Source: an uncultured Pelagibacteraceae bacterium | GTDB lineage: Bacteria > Pseudomonadota > Alphaproteobacteria > Pelagibacterales > Pelagibacteraceae | Reading direction: 5' to 3' | Assembly: GCA_902595725.1 (NCBI GenBank) | Contig: CACJRJ010000001.1 | Span: 1 to 64,000 of the forward strand | DNA: 64,000 bases | Part shown: positions 49,111 through 58,890 of the stretch, piece after piece | How positions within the stretch are numbered: the stretch's first letter is position 1 | Layout: every line of letters begins with the position of its first letter | Notes under the pieces: generated by a model | What the model was told of the DNA's origin: nothing | The model's database searches: none | Seen by the model: the letters and a program-made list of their open reading frames with translations, nothing else | Position numbers and translations under genes: made by a program

Positions 49111-50100
49111 TTAGATTTTAGAAATCCATTTTTTCTTTTCCATATCATTTAAAAAAGAGGATTTAAACGAATTAACAAGTAACGTTTTTACTTGTTCATA
49201 GGAAAGATCCAGGGCTGCTTGTGTTTCAGTCAAATTTTTATTTAAATAACCACCAAAATAAGCAGGATCATCTGAATTCACCATGACCATTAATTTTTTA
49301 TCTAACATTTTTTTTAAGTTGTGATCTTCTAATTTATTGAAAACTTTTAATTTTACATTTGAAAGAGGACATACTGTTAAAGGAATTTGGCTTTCTGACA
49401 AAATTTCAACCAGTTTGTCATCCTTAAGACATTGAACTCCATGGTCAATTCTATGAACATTTAAAAAATTTAAGGCTTCCCAAATATATTCTGGTGGCCC
49501 CTCTTCGCCTGCGTGAGCTACTGTTATAAATTCATTTTCTAACGCTTTTTTAAATAAATTTTTAAATTTTTTAGGTGGATTGCCTGTCTCTGATGAATCT
49601 AATCCAACTCCAAATATCTTATCTTTATGTGCCAGCGCTTTATCTAATATTTTAAAACACTCATCTTCACTTAAATGTCTTAAAAAACACATTATTATTT
49701 TAAAACTTAAACCAAATTCTTTTTCAGCTTTCTTTAAAGCATTAAAAATTCCATTTATAACAATATCAAAATCAATTCCTCTATCTGTATGAGTTTGTGG
49801 ATCAAAGAAGATTTCAGTATGTACAATGTTTTCTTCTCTACATTTTAATATGTAAGCCCATGTAAGATCGAAAAAATCCTGTTCTTTTATTAGTACTTTA
49901 GCCCCCTCATAATAAATTTTTAAAAAAGAGTCTAAATTACTAAAATTATATGCTTTTTTTACATCATCGACATTTTTAAATGGAATATCAATATTGTTTC
50001 TTTTTGCTAAAGAAAACATAAGTTCAGGTTCCAACGTTCCTTCAATGTGTAAATGTAATTCAGCTTTTGGTGATTTTTTTATAAATTCTTCCAAAATCAT
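49111..50100 (-). CDS. Adenine deaminase (adenosine deaminase-like family)
   Basis: KAELHLHIEGTLEPELMF, FFDPQTHTDRG, VGLDSSETGNPPKKF, HAGEEGPPEYIWEALN, VNSDDPAYFGGY. Confidence 0.85.
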   Translation of the reverse strand: MILEEFIKKSPKAELHLHIEGTLEPELMFSLAKRNNIDIPFKNVDDVKKAYNFSNLDSFLKIYYEGAKVLIKEQDFFDLTWAYILKCREENIVHTEIFFDPQTHTDRGIDFDIVINGIFNALKKAEKEFGLSFKIIMCFLRHLSEDECFKILDKALAHKDKIFGVGLDSSETGNPPKKFKNLFKKALENEFITVAHAGEEGPPEYIWEALNFLNVHRIDHGVQCLKDDKLVEILSESQIPLTVCPLSNVKLKVFNKLEDHNLKKMLDKKLMVMVNSDDPAYFGGYLNKNLTETQAALDLSYEQVKTLLVNSFKSSFLNDMEKKKWISKI

Positions 50101-51236
50101 AAACTCTTTGCAAACTTCTTAATATCTTTAATTAATAAATCAGGTTGCTCTAAAGCTGCAAAATGTCCTCCTGCAAGCATCTCTGTCCATTGTTGAACAT
50201 TATATATTCTTTCTACATACGATTTAGGAGCCCATTCTAAATATTCTTTTGGAAATTTTGCAATTGCAGTTGGGACTTTTAAAGGAAGATGATCTTTTGG
50301 AAGAAATCTTCCTCCTTCTTCTCTTCTTCCATAATAAATCCAAGATGCTGTATTGAATGTTTTAGTTACTAAATAAACCATGATGTTTGATAATAAAATA
50401 TCTTTTGAATAAACGCTTTCAATATCTCCATTTTTTATATCTGACCAGCCCCTCATTTTTTCGATTATCCATGCAGCAACGCCTACTGGACTATCCATCA
50501 TTGCGTAACTTAATGTTTGTGGTTTTGTTGCTTGTTGTGTTCTATAACCATCTTCGATTCTTTGTTCTTTTTTAAATCTTTCTTGCCACTCTTTTTCTTC
50601 AGGTGTTTGTGGTCCATCTGGATGACGAGTAATTAAAATATTAATATGTATTCCTAATAGACTTTCTGGAAAATCGTATGCTAGCCAAGTACATATTGTT
50701 CCTCCAAAATCACCTCCTTGAGATATATATTTTTTATAACCCAAAGTATTTATCATTAACGAATTAAATATTGCTGACATTTTTCTTGGACCGATTGGTC
50801 TTGGAGGACGCTCTGAAAATCCATAACCTGGTAAAGATGGAACAACAACATCAAATCCATCTTCTTCTTTTCCACCATATTTTTCAGGGTGAGCTAGTTG
50901 ATCGATAATATGTAAAAATTCTACTATAGAACCAGGCCAACCATGATTTAACAATAATGGTTTAGGTTTAGATCCACTTCCTTTTTCATGAATAAAATGA
51001 ATATCAATTCCATCTATATTAGATTTAAAATTATTAAATTTATTTATTTTTTCTTCTGTTTTTCTCCAATCAAATTTATTAACCCAATAATCAGCAAATT
51101 CTTTCATGTAATCTAAGTTTGTTCCATAATCCCAACCTCCGTCGTCAGGCATCTCGTGCCATTGATAGTTCTTAACCTTTGAATATATATTTTGGAGGCT
51201 TTCTTCTGAAATCTCTACTTTAAAAGGTTTTGTCAT
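50097..51236 (-). CDS. Epoxide hydrolase family alpha/beta hydrolase
   Basis: N-terminal EHN-like region; LLNHGWPGSIVEF, LPGYGFSERP, QGGDFGGTICTWLA, GGHFAALEQP. Confidence 0.9.
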   Translation of the reverse strand: MTKPFKVEISEESLQNIYSKVKNYQWHEMPDDGGWDYGTNLDYMKEFADYWVNKFDWRKTEEKINKFNNFKSNIDGIDIHFIHEKGSGSKPKPLLLNHGWPGSIVEFLHIIDQLAHPEKYGGKEEDGFDVVVPSLPGYGFSERPPRPIGPRKMSAIFNSLMINTLGYKKYISQGGDFGGTICTWLAYDFPESLLGIHINILITRHPDGPQTPEEKEWQERFKKEQRIEDGYRTQQATKPQTLSYAMMDSPVGVAAWIIEKMRGWSDIKNGDIESVYSKDILLSNIMVYLVTKTFNTASWIYYGRREEGGRFLPKDHLPLKVPTAIAKFPKEYLEWAPKSYVERIYNVQQWTEMLAGGHFAALEQPDLLIKDIKKFAKSL

Positions 51237-51280
51237 TTTACTAGTATATATATTTTTAAATTTAAAATATAAAAATAGTT

Positions 51281-52276
51281 ATGAAAAAAATAATCAACAA
51301 TCCAGCAAATTTTGTAGAAGAGTCAATTGATGGACTAATTAAATCACATCCTGATGTTTATTCTTTGGCAAAAGATAATAACAGAGTTGTTATGAGAGCG
51401 AAAAAAGCTTCAAATAAAGTTGGAATAGTAACTGGGGGTGGATCGGGACACTTACCTGTATTTACCGGGTATATTGGTAAAGGATTTTTAGATGCTTGTG
51501 CTATTGGATCAGTGTTTGCATCTCCATCAGTAGAACAGATGGTTTCTGCTATAAAAAATGCTGATAATGGTAATGGAGTTTTGTGTATCATTGGAAATTA
51601 TGGTGGTGATGTTATGAATTTTGAAATGGCATGTGAAATGGTTGAAGCAGAAGGAATTAAGACAAAAAAAGTAATTGTTTCAGACGATATTGCAAGTGCA
51701 AGTGAAGCTGAGAAAGAAAAAAGAAGAGGAATCGCTGGTATGATATTTGTATTTAAAGTTGCAGGGGCAATTGCTGAAACTGGAGCTTCTCTTGATGATG
51801 TTTTTAAAACTACTACTGAAGTTAATAATAATATTCGAACTCTTGGTGTTGCTGTTTCACCTTGTATTTTACCTGAAGCTGGAAAACCTACTTTTGAAAT
51901 TAGTGATGATGAAATTGAAATAGGAATGGGTATACATGGAGAGCCTGGAATAAAAAGAGAAAAATTGAGACCTGCAAATGAGTTAGTTGATGACTTATAT
52001 AAAAGAATTATTTTAGATTCTAAACTGACTGCTAACGACAATATTGTAGTTATGATAAATAGTTTAGGTGCCACACCACTTGAAGAATTATATATTATAT
52101 CTAAAAGAGTTAATGAAAACTTATCAAGTTCAAAAATAAAAAATATTAAAACTTATGTTGGAAGGTATGCAACTTCTATGGAGATGGCAGGCATGTCTAT
52201 AACCACATTAAAATTAAATGATAACTTAAAAAAATATCTTTTTGCAAAAAGTGAATGTCCTTTTTGGAATAATTAA
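51281..52276 (+). CDS. dhaK: Dihydroxyacetone kinase subunit DhaK
   Basis: MKKIINNPANFVEESIDGLI, VGIVTGGGSGHLPVFTGYIGKGFLDACAIGSVFASPS, GMGIHGEPGI. Confidence 0.93.
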   Translation: MKKIINNPANFVEESIDGLIKSHPDVYSLAKDNNRVVMRAKKASNKVGIVTGGGSGHLPVFTGYIGKGFLDACAIGSVFASPSVEQMVSAIKNADNGNGVLCIIGNYGGDVMNFEMACEMVEAEGIKTKKVIVSDDIASASEAEKEKRRGIAGMIFVFKVAGAIAETGASLDDVFKTTTEVNNNIRTLGVAVSPCILPEAGKPTFEISDDEIEIGMGIHGEPGIKREKLRPANELVDDLYKRIILDSKLTANDNIVVMINSLGATPLEELYIISKRVNENLSSSKIKNIKTYVGRYATSMEMAGMSITTLKLNDNLKKYLFAKSECPFWNN

Positions 52277-53133
52277 GCTTTGTTCCTTAAAAAATAAATA
52301 AATATAAATCCGGTTATATACATTATTAATGCATATGCAGCTGTAGGTATCATGTAAACAATTTCACTTGAAATTTCTGTAGCTACAAAAACTGCTAAAG
52401 TTCCATTTTGAAGTCCACACTCAAGCGAAATACATTTTATTTGTTCTATTCCAGACGCAAAAGTTTTTGCAAGATAATATGCTAAGACCATCATTACTAT
52501 ATTTAAAGTTAGTACGATTAAACCTGCTTGAGCTAAGTAATTAAAAATATTATCTTTTTCCTCAACCCAAATTGCAATAAAAACAATTAAAAATAATATA
52601 CCTGTAATTTTATCAATAATTGAAGTTTTTGAACCTACAAAATTATCTGCAAATTTTCTAATAATCATTCCTAAAATTACCGGTACTGCTACTACCAATG
52701 CCATTTTTAATGCAGTTCCAGTTATGTTAATTTTTTCATTAGCAAATGAAACACCCGTGAGATCCGCTGAAGTAAAAACAATTAGTGGGACTGTTATAAT
52801 GCTAATAATGCTTATAACTGCTGTTAATGAAACTGATAAAGCTACGTCACCATTCGCAAATTTTGTTAAAACATTTGAAGTAATTCCACCAGGTGCAGCT
52901 GCGATTATCATTACGCCTAGGGCAATTTCTGGAGATATTTCTAAAAACATCCCTAGAATTTTTAACAATATAAATGCAACTATAGGTAAAATAATCAATT
53001 GAGATATAAAACCTATTAAAAAATCTTTAGGAGTTTTCAAGACTCTTGCAAAATCTCGAGTTGTTAAGCCTAGACCAAGACCAAGCATTATCAAGGCTAG
53101 AGCAATTGGTGCGATTTTTGTTACTATTTCCAT
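52273..53133 (-). CDS. Bile acid:sodium symporter (BASS) family transporter
   Basis: Multi-TM; LGLGLTTRDFARVLKTPK, AAPGGITSNVLTKFANGDVALS, ECGLQNGTLAVF. Start re-set to ATG at 53133 because the longer ORF overlaps the divergent gene. Confidence 0.88.
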   Translation of the reverse strand: MEIVTKIAPIALALIMLGLGLGLTTRDFARVLKTPKDFLIGFISQLIILPIVAFILLKILGMFLEISPEIALGVMIIAAAPGGITSNVLTKFANGDVALSVSLTAVISIISIITVPLIVFTSADLTGVSFANEKINITGTALKMALVVAVPVILGMIIRKFADNFVGSKTSIIDKITGILFLIVFIAIWVEEKDNIFNYLAQAGLIVLTLNIVMMVLAYYLAKTFASGIEQIKCISLECGLQNGTLAVFVATEISSEIVYMIPTAAYALIMYITGFIFIYFLRNKA

Positions 53134-53209
53134 AGTTCGGTCACAGTTTACTACTTTATGTATTTTACTATAAATTAATATAAATTTATGTATACAAAAA
53201 AACGTAAAA

Positions 53210-54121
53210 ATGCTTTCAGATAAAGAAATAGTTTGTCCAAACAACCTTCTTAATGTGGCACATAAAAAAAAGGGTGTGGTAGCTGGGATAGTTAATGCGG
53301 GAAAACCACTGCCCATGCTTTCAGTTATGGATGCAGTAAAAGAAGATCTCATTATTCCAATTTTTATTGGTGACAAAGAGGAAATCCAAAAATATGCAGA
53401 TAATTTAAAATTTGATATATCAAAATTTGAAACTATTCATGAACCTGTGGAAAATAATACTGCAAAAGTTGCTGCAAAATTAGCCTCTGAAAATAAAATA
53501 AGAATAATTGTTAAAGGTCATATTCATACAGATATTCTCATGAAAGAAGTTTTAAAAAGAGAATATAATTTATTAAGTAAAACAAGATTAAGTCACATAT
53601 GGCATATGACTTTAAATAAAGAAGATAAACCATTAATCATTACTGATGGAGCTTTAAATGTACTGCCTAATGTTAAAACAAAAATGCATATACTTAAAAA
53701 TGTAATTAATTTTTCTAACAGAATTGGAAATGAAAGACCAAAAGTTGCTATATTATCAGCAACAGAAGAAGTATTAGATAGTGTTCAAAGTTCACTTGAT
53801 GCAAAAGAAATCACAGAATTGGCAAAAAAAGAAAATTTAAATGCAGATGTTTTTGGACCTCTAGCGTTTGATAATAGTATTTCAAAAAAATCGGCTGCGA
53901 TTAAAGGAATTAAAAATGCAGTTGCAGGTGAAGCTGATGTTTTGTTAGTTCCAAGTGTTGAAGCGGGAAATGGATTGGTTAAAATGATGATATATTTCAT
54001 GGGTGCTTGCGCTGCAGGTGTAGTTATTGGAGGAAAAGTTCCAGTTGTTATAACAAGTAGATCGGATGAAGCGGCAGCAAGATTAGCTTCCATGGCGGCT
54101 GCAGTAGTTGCATTAGATTAA
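53210..54121 (+). CDS. Phosphate acetyl/butyryltransferase family
   Basis: KGHIHTDILMKEVL, SHIWHMTL, VLLVPSVEAGNGLVKMMIYF, PVVITSRSDEAAARLASMAAAV. Confidence 0.88.
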   Translation: MLSDKEIVCPNNLLNVAHKKKGVVAGIVNAGKPLPMLSVMDAVKEDLIIPIFIGDKEEIQKYADNLKFDISKFETIHEPVENNTAKVAAKLASENKIRIIVKGHIHTDILMKEVLKREYNLLSKTRLSHIWHMTLNKEDKPLIITDGALNVLPNVKTKMHILKNVINFSNRIGNERPKVAILSATEEVLDSVQSSLDAKEITELAKKENLNADVFGPLAFDNSISKKSAAIKGIKNAVAGEADVLLVPSVEAGNGLVKMMIYFMGACAAGVVIGGKVPVVITSRSDEAAARLASMAAAVVALD

Positions 54122-54146
54122 TTAATGATTTAAAAGCTTAAAAATT

Positions 54147-55433
54147 ATGACAATCAAGTATCTAAAAAAATCACCAAAAACATCATCTACTGATGATACA
54201 AAAACAAGAGAAATTGTAGAAAATATTTTAAAAGATATAGAAGTAAAAAAAGAAGAAGGTTGTAAAGAACTCGGAAAAAAATTTGATAAGTACGATGGTG
54301 AAATCATAGTTTCTAAAGAGAAAATAGAAGAAATAAAAAAAAATTTAGATCAAAAAACAAAGGATGATATTCAGTTTTCACACGAAAGAGTTAGAAAATT
54401 TGCAGAAGCGCAATTAAAAAACTACGGCCAAGATTTTGAAGTTGAACTTTCAGAAGGTTTATATGCTGGTCAAAAATTAATACCTGTTAATACAGCGGGA
54501 TGCTATGTACCAGCAGGAAGATATGCTCATATAGCTTCAGCTGTTATGAGTGTTACAACCGCTAAAGTAGCTGGAGTTAAAAATATTTTGGTTTGTAGTT
54601 CACCAAAACCAAAAATTGGAGTTCACCCATCAATTATCTATACAGCTGATTTGTGCGGAGCAGATGTAATTATGAATTTAGGTGGAGTTCAAGCAATAGC
54701 TGCTATGACAAATGGATTATTTGGAAATGCGCCAGCTGATATTTTGGTTGGACCAGGAAATCAATTTGTTGCTGAAGCAAAAAGAATATTGTTTGGAAAA
54801 GTTGGAATTGATTTATTTGCTGGTCCTACAGAAATTGCTGTAATTGCTGATGAAACAGCTGATCCTGAGATAGTAGCATTTGACTTAGTTGGTCAAGCTG
54901 AACATGGTTATAATTCACCTGCATGGTTGTTTACTACTAGTAAAAAATTAGCAGAAGAAGTTATAAAAAGAGTGCCTGAGTTAATTGCAGATTTACCAGA
55001 ACTACCTAAACAAAGTGCAGGGGATGCATGGAGAGATTTTGGTGAAGTTATTCTTTGCGATACTGACGAAGAAATGGCAAAAATTAGTGATGAATATGCA
55101 CCAGAGCATTTGGAAGTTCAGACAAAAAATTTGAAATGGTTTCATGAAAGATTAAAAAACTATGGATCTTTATTTATAGGAGAAGAAACAACTGTTGCCT
55201 ACGGTGACAAATGCTCAGGAACAAACCATATTCTTCCAACTAAAGGTGCCGGAAGATATACAGGTGGATTATTTGTAGGTAAATTTATTAAAACACTAAG
55301 TTTTCAAAGAATGACGAAAGAATCTACAAAAGAAGTTGGCGCTGCAGCTGCAAGAATTTCTAGATATGAAGGAATGGAAGCACACGCACGAACTGGCGAT
55401 GTAAGACTTAGAAAATACGGCTTTTCAAATTAA
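54147..55433 (+). CDS. hisD: Histidinol dehydrogenase
   Basis: CYVPAGRYAHIASAVMSVTTAKVAGV, VGPGNQFVAEAKR, DLFAGPTEIAVIADE, SGTNHILPTKGAGRYTGGL. Confidence 0.93.
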   Translation: MTIKYLKKSPKTSSTDDTKTREIVENILKDIEVKKEEGCKELGKKFDKYDGEIIVSKEKIEEIKKNLDQKTKDDIQFSHERVRKFAEAQLKNYGQDFEVELSEGLYAGQKLIPVNTAGCYVPAGRYAHIASAVMSVTTAKVAGVKNILVCSSPKPKIGVHPSIIYTADLCGADVIMNLGGVQAIAAMTNGLFGNAPADILVGPGNQFVAEAKRILFGKVGIDLFAGPTEIAVIADETADPEIVAFDLVGQAEHGYNSPAWLFTTSKKLAEEVIKRVPELIADLPELPKQSAGDAWRDFGEVILCDTDEEMAKISDEYAPEHLEVQTKNLKWFHERLKNYGSLFIGEETTVAYGDKCSGTNHILPTKGAGRYTGGLFVGKFIKTLSFQRMTKESTKEVGAAAARISRYEGMEAHARTGDVRLRKYGFSN

Positions 55434-55438
55434 GTTAT

Positions 55439-55873
55439 TTACAGAGAATTTATTAATTCTGGTGCTATTTTTTTTGATCTAGAATAGTATTTGATTTTTT
55501 TAATATTTTCTAAATTTGATTTATCATTACCAACAACTACGAACCCTATCATGCCCATGCTCTTATGCGGTGTACACCAATAAGCATATATTCCTGGAAC
55601 TGTAAAAGTATATTCAGCATCTTTACTGAACTTTGTTTTAAATTTTTCGACACCTGATGGTACTCCACCTTTAATAAATTCGACATTGTGCCCTGGATTT
55701 GTTGATTTCCAAAAAACAGTATCTCCAACATCTATTCTCACAATTTTTTTAGAATAAACCATAGATTCTTTACCTAATTTGTTTAACATTTCTATAGTTT
55801 CATCTGCAGCAAACGAGCTAGATGTAAAAAATAAAAAAGTAATTAAAATAGTTAAGTTTTTTAAAGTTTTCAT
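55439..55873 (-). CDS. Pseudoazurin-like blue copper protein
   Basis: Signal peptide; VDVGDTVFWKSTNPGHNVEFIKGGVPSG, YWCTPHKSMGMIGFVVVG. Confidence 0.9.
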   Translation of the reverse strand: MKTLKNLTILITFLFFTSSSFAADETIEMLNKLGKESMVYSKKIVRIDVGDTVFWKSTNPGHNVEFIKGGVPSGVEKFKTKFSKDAEYTFTVPGIYAYWCTPHKSMGMIGFVVVGNDKSNLENIKKIKYYSRSKKIAPELINSL

Positions 55874-56032
55874 ATCAAATGTTTATTTGAGTAATCCATT
55901 TCAACCATATAGGTAATAAAATTCTTTTATCAACTCAAACAAGTGTAACAAGTTGACACATTTGTGCTGTGACAAAAAATTATCTTAAAATTATTTTATT
56001 AATATTATTAAAATGAGTTTGAGAGGAAAAAT

Positions 56033-56239
56033 ATGAAAAAATTATTAATTGCACTTACTTTGGTACTTTTCTCAAGTTCTGCTTTTGCTGGATCTTGCCT
56101 AAAGCTAGTTGGAAAAGTAGATGAAAAAATGCAACAAGTTATGGAATTAAGAGATGCTGGTAAAAAAGCACATGAAGAAGGTGACCATGCAAAATCTGAA
56201 GAGCTACTAATTAAAGCTCTAAATCTTTTTAAAAGTTAA
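56033..56239 (+). CDS. Small secreted hypothetical protein (68 aa)
   Basis: Signal peptide MKKLLIALTLVLFSSSAFA, GAGAGGAAAA-type RBS upstream (gagaggaaaaat). Confidence 0.7.
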   Translation: MKKLLIALTLVLFSSSAFAGSCLKLVGKVDEKMQQVMELRDAGKKAHEEGDHAKSEELLIKALNLFKS

Positions 56240-56248
56240 GTAATAGAA

Positions 56249-56301
56249 TTTGATAGGGGTTTTAAACTAACCTTCGAATCACAACCCCCACCCCTATCAA
56301 A
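56249..56301. repeat. Inverted repeat / hairpin between convergent genes
   Basis: TTTGATAGGGGT (56249-56260) and ACCCCTATCAAA (56290-56301): perfect 12-bp arms; no U-tract on either strand. Confidence 0.75.
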
Positions 56302-56911
56302 CCAAATCAATAATTTCTATAAATACATAGCTAGATAAAACAGTCATAAATATAATTATGAAAAAATTAATTATTTTCCAAGCTCTTGAATCTATTAAAT
56401 AGTTTGAAAAAAATTTAGCCAAATAACCTAATGAGAAAAAAAATAAAAATGATGCAATTGCAGCACCTATTCCAAAAAAATATTTATGAGAAATTAAAAA
56501 ATTCTTTGAAAAATTTCCTAAAAAAAAGACTGTATCTGAATAAACATGTGGATTTAAATATGTAAATCCTAGAGTTTTAATTATTATATTTTTAAGGGAT
56601 AAATTGCTGCCTTCAAAGTTTAACTCTGATCTTTTATATAAAGACCTTACTTTGCTATAAATAAAGTAAATTAAGAAGATAAAAAGCAATATATTAAAAA
56701 TTAATTCAACATTTTTTGTGAAGAAAATTTTAAAATATTCAAATAAAAATATTCCTAAAAAAATTAAAATTAAGTCTGATATTGAACAAATTAAACAAAC
56801 TAAAAAAACATATTGTTTCTTTAAACCTTGTTCAATTACAAAAATATTTTGAGCCCCAATTGCAAAAATTAAACTCAAACCTGTAATGAAACCAAGAATT
56901 AAAAAACTCAT
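56297..56911 (-). CDS. LysE/ArgO family amino acid exporter
   Basis: GFITGLSLIFAIGAQNIFVIEQGLKKQYVFLVCLICSISDLILIFLG, LNPHVYSDTVFFLG. Confidence 0.88.
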   Translation of the reverse strand: MSFLILGFITGLSLIFAIGAQNIFVIEQGLKKQYVFLVCLICSISDLILIFLGIFLFEYFKIFFTKNVELIFNILLFIFLIYFIYSKVRSLYKRSELNFEGSNLSLKNIIIKTLGFTYLNPHVYSDTVFFLGNFSKNFLISHKYFFGIGAAIASFLFFFSLGYLAKFFSNYLIDSRAWKIINFFIIIFMTVLSSYVFIEIIDLV

Positions 56912-58074
56912 CTGGATTTACGATCTGCATTTATTATTGATAAAATAATTAAAATTAAAAAAGGTATACAAAATAAGTTCACAGTTTTCCAACTAGCAAG
57001 TGAAATTAAAACACCAGCAGCTAAACTTGCAATTGCCATAGAAGAAAAAACTAATAAATCATTAAATCCTTGAGCTTTAAACTTTTCTTCAGGTTTGTAT
57101 GTTGTAACCAACAAACTAGTTCCAGATATAAATAAAAAGTTCCATCCAATACCTAAAAAAATTAAGCTGATAAAATAATTTAAAAAAGATGGTTCAAAAA
57201 AACTCATTAAGATTGTTAAAATATAAAATAAAACACCTGCATACATCATATTGCTATAACCAAACCTTTTGATTAAATTTCCAGTAAATAACGATGGTAA
57301 AAACATTGCTAAAACATGAAATTGAAGAACTATGCCTGTTTTTTCCAAACTTAAGTGATGTACAATATGCATGCTTATTGGTGTTGCTGTCATTAAAAAA
57401 GACATTACAGCATAAGCAAAAGCAGCTGATGTAATTGCTTGTAAAAATTTTGGATCAGAAAGAAATTCTAAATAATTCCTAGATTTATTTTCTTCATTAG
57501 ACATAAAAGAAACTTCTCTGATGTCTCTAAAAAAAAATAATAAAAATGAAGGTATTAATGTTAAAATTGCTAATGTTAAATAAGAACCTACATATAAATA
57601 GTCGCTTACAAAATTTTTTGTATAATTTGACAAACTTATACCAAGAAAAGCAGCAACAATACCGGCTAATAATAGAGATGAAATAGCTTTTGGAGCTTTT
57701 TCTTTCTCTACACTTTCAGCTGCAGCAAAACGATATTGATGGGTAAATGCCATTGTTGAACCTAAAATAAATTTAGCGATACAAAAGATAAAAAAACTTT
57801 CTATCATTATTGAATAAGCACCGATCAAACAAGCAATTGATCCAGCTACAGAGGAAAATATAAATCCAAGCCTTCGTCCAATTATACTCATTATTTTGGC
57901 AGCAAATATTGTAGCCGCTGCAGTTCCAACTACATAAATTGATGGAGGAAGCGTAGACAGTGTTTTTATAGGAGTTAATTGTGATCCAATAATACCACTT
58001 ATAAAAACAGTTACAGTAGCAGCAGTAAAGGCAAATACTTGACTTGAAACAAGTAATGAAAGATTTCTGTTCAT
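56908..58074 (-). CDS. MFS transporter
   Basis: About 12 TM segments; TAAATIFAAKIMSIIGRRLGFI loop. Confidence 0.85.
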   Translation of the reverse strand: MNRNLSLLVSSQVFAFTAATVTVFISGIIGSQLTPIKTLSTLPPSIYVVGTAAATIFAAKIMSIIGRRLGFIFSSVAGSIACLIGAYSIMIESFFIFCIAKFILGSTMAFTHQYRFAAAESVEKEKAPKAISSLLLAGIVAAFLGISLSNYTKNFVSDYLYVGSYLTLAILTLIPSFLLFFFRDIREVSFMSNEENKSRNYLEFLSDPKFLQAITSAAFAYAVMSFLMTATPISMHIVHHLSLEKTGIVLQFHVLAMFLPSLFTGNLIKRFGYSNMMYAGVLFYILTILMSFFEPSFLNYFISLIFLGIGWNFLFISGTSLLVTTYKPEEKFKAQGFNDLLVFSSMAIASLAAGVLISLASWKTVNLFCIPFLILIILSIINADRKSR

Positions 58075-58823
58075 AATAAGAAATTTTTTACTGTTTCATT
58101 GAACTTTTGAGGTTCTTCAAGATGAACATTATGGCCACAACCTTTAAAGACCTCTAATTGACTACTAGATATATTTTTTTTTAAGGTATCAACTTGATCG
58201 AAATTATATGAAAAATCTTTATCACCCCAAATAATCAGGGTGTCTTGTTTGATATTTTTTAAATTTTCATATCCTCTCCAATTTTTCATAGCTATAAGAG
58301 CATTATCTGCCGTTTCTATAGAAATATTTTTAACTGCATTTTCACAAAAATAATAATATTTAGCCTTATCACCTTCTACAAACCACTTTTGTGGAACTCT
58401 ATTTACTGTTTTTTTTAATCCATCTTTTTTTAATTTTTCTCTTGTGGTTTCTATTGATTCAAATCTTCCAGGGATATTTCCAATTGAACCAGTTGCAAAA
58501 CAAATTAGCTTTTTGATTCTATTTTCGGAAATTTTTACCATTTCTTGAACTATCATTCCTCCCATTGAGTGTCCCATTAAATGAAATTCATTTATTTTTT
58601 TGTCATCTAGACATTTTAATACAAATTTTGCAATTGAATTAATATTGTCTAGAGATTGAGCTTTATAACTTTCTCCGAAACCAGGCAAAGCGGGTGTAAT
58701 TATTCGAAAATGCTTTCTTAAAAATTTTTTTTGTAAATTCCACATATCAGAAGAACCTAAATATCCATGAACTAAAACTAAGGGAAAACCTGATCCAATA
58801 TCATCAATATATATATCTTGCAT
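58071..58823 (-). CDS. Alpha/beta hydrolase
   Basis: LVLVHGYLGSSDMW, LMGHSMGGMIVQEM nucleophile elbow, GCGHNVHLEEP. Start re-set to ATG at 58823. Confidence 0.88.
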   Translation of the reverse strand: MQDIYIDDIGSGFPLVLVHGYLGSSDMWNLQKKFLRKHFRIITPALPGFGESYKAQSLDNINSIAKFVLKCLDDKKINEFHLMGHSMGGMIVQEMVKISENRIKKLICFATGSIGNIPGRFESIETTREKLKKDGLKKTVNRVPQKWFVEGDKAKYYYFCENAVKNISIETADNALIAMKNWRGYENLKNIKQDTLIIWGDKDFSYNFDQVDTLKKNISSSQLEVFKGCGHNVHLEEPQKFNETVKNFLL

Positions 58824-58890
58824 AATTATATTTAAAATATACTTGTATACATAAATGTTAAAAACAAAAATCAATATTTAAATAATCTTT

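Noticed and set aside
51598-52074. Minus-strand ORF (158 aa) inside dhaK
   Set aside because: Antisense shadow; dhaK motifs are intact on plus strand.
53134-53376. N-terminal extension of the BASS transporter ORF
   Set aside because: Overlaps the divergent Pta-family gene; ATG at 53133 gives a normal BASS N-terminus (MEIVTKIAPIALALIMLGLG).
53785-54093. Minus-strand ORF (102 aa) inside the Pta-family gene
   Set aside because: Antisense shadow.
56271-56304. TTCGAATC ... CCA resembling a tRNA 3' end
   Set aside because: T-arm and acceptor pairing fail when laid out; the sequence is explained by the 12-bp inverted repeat.
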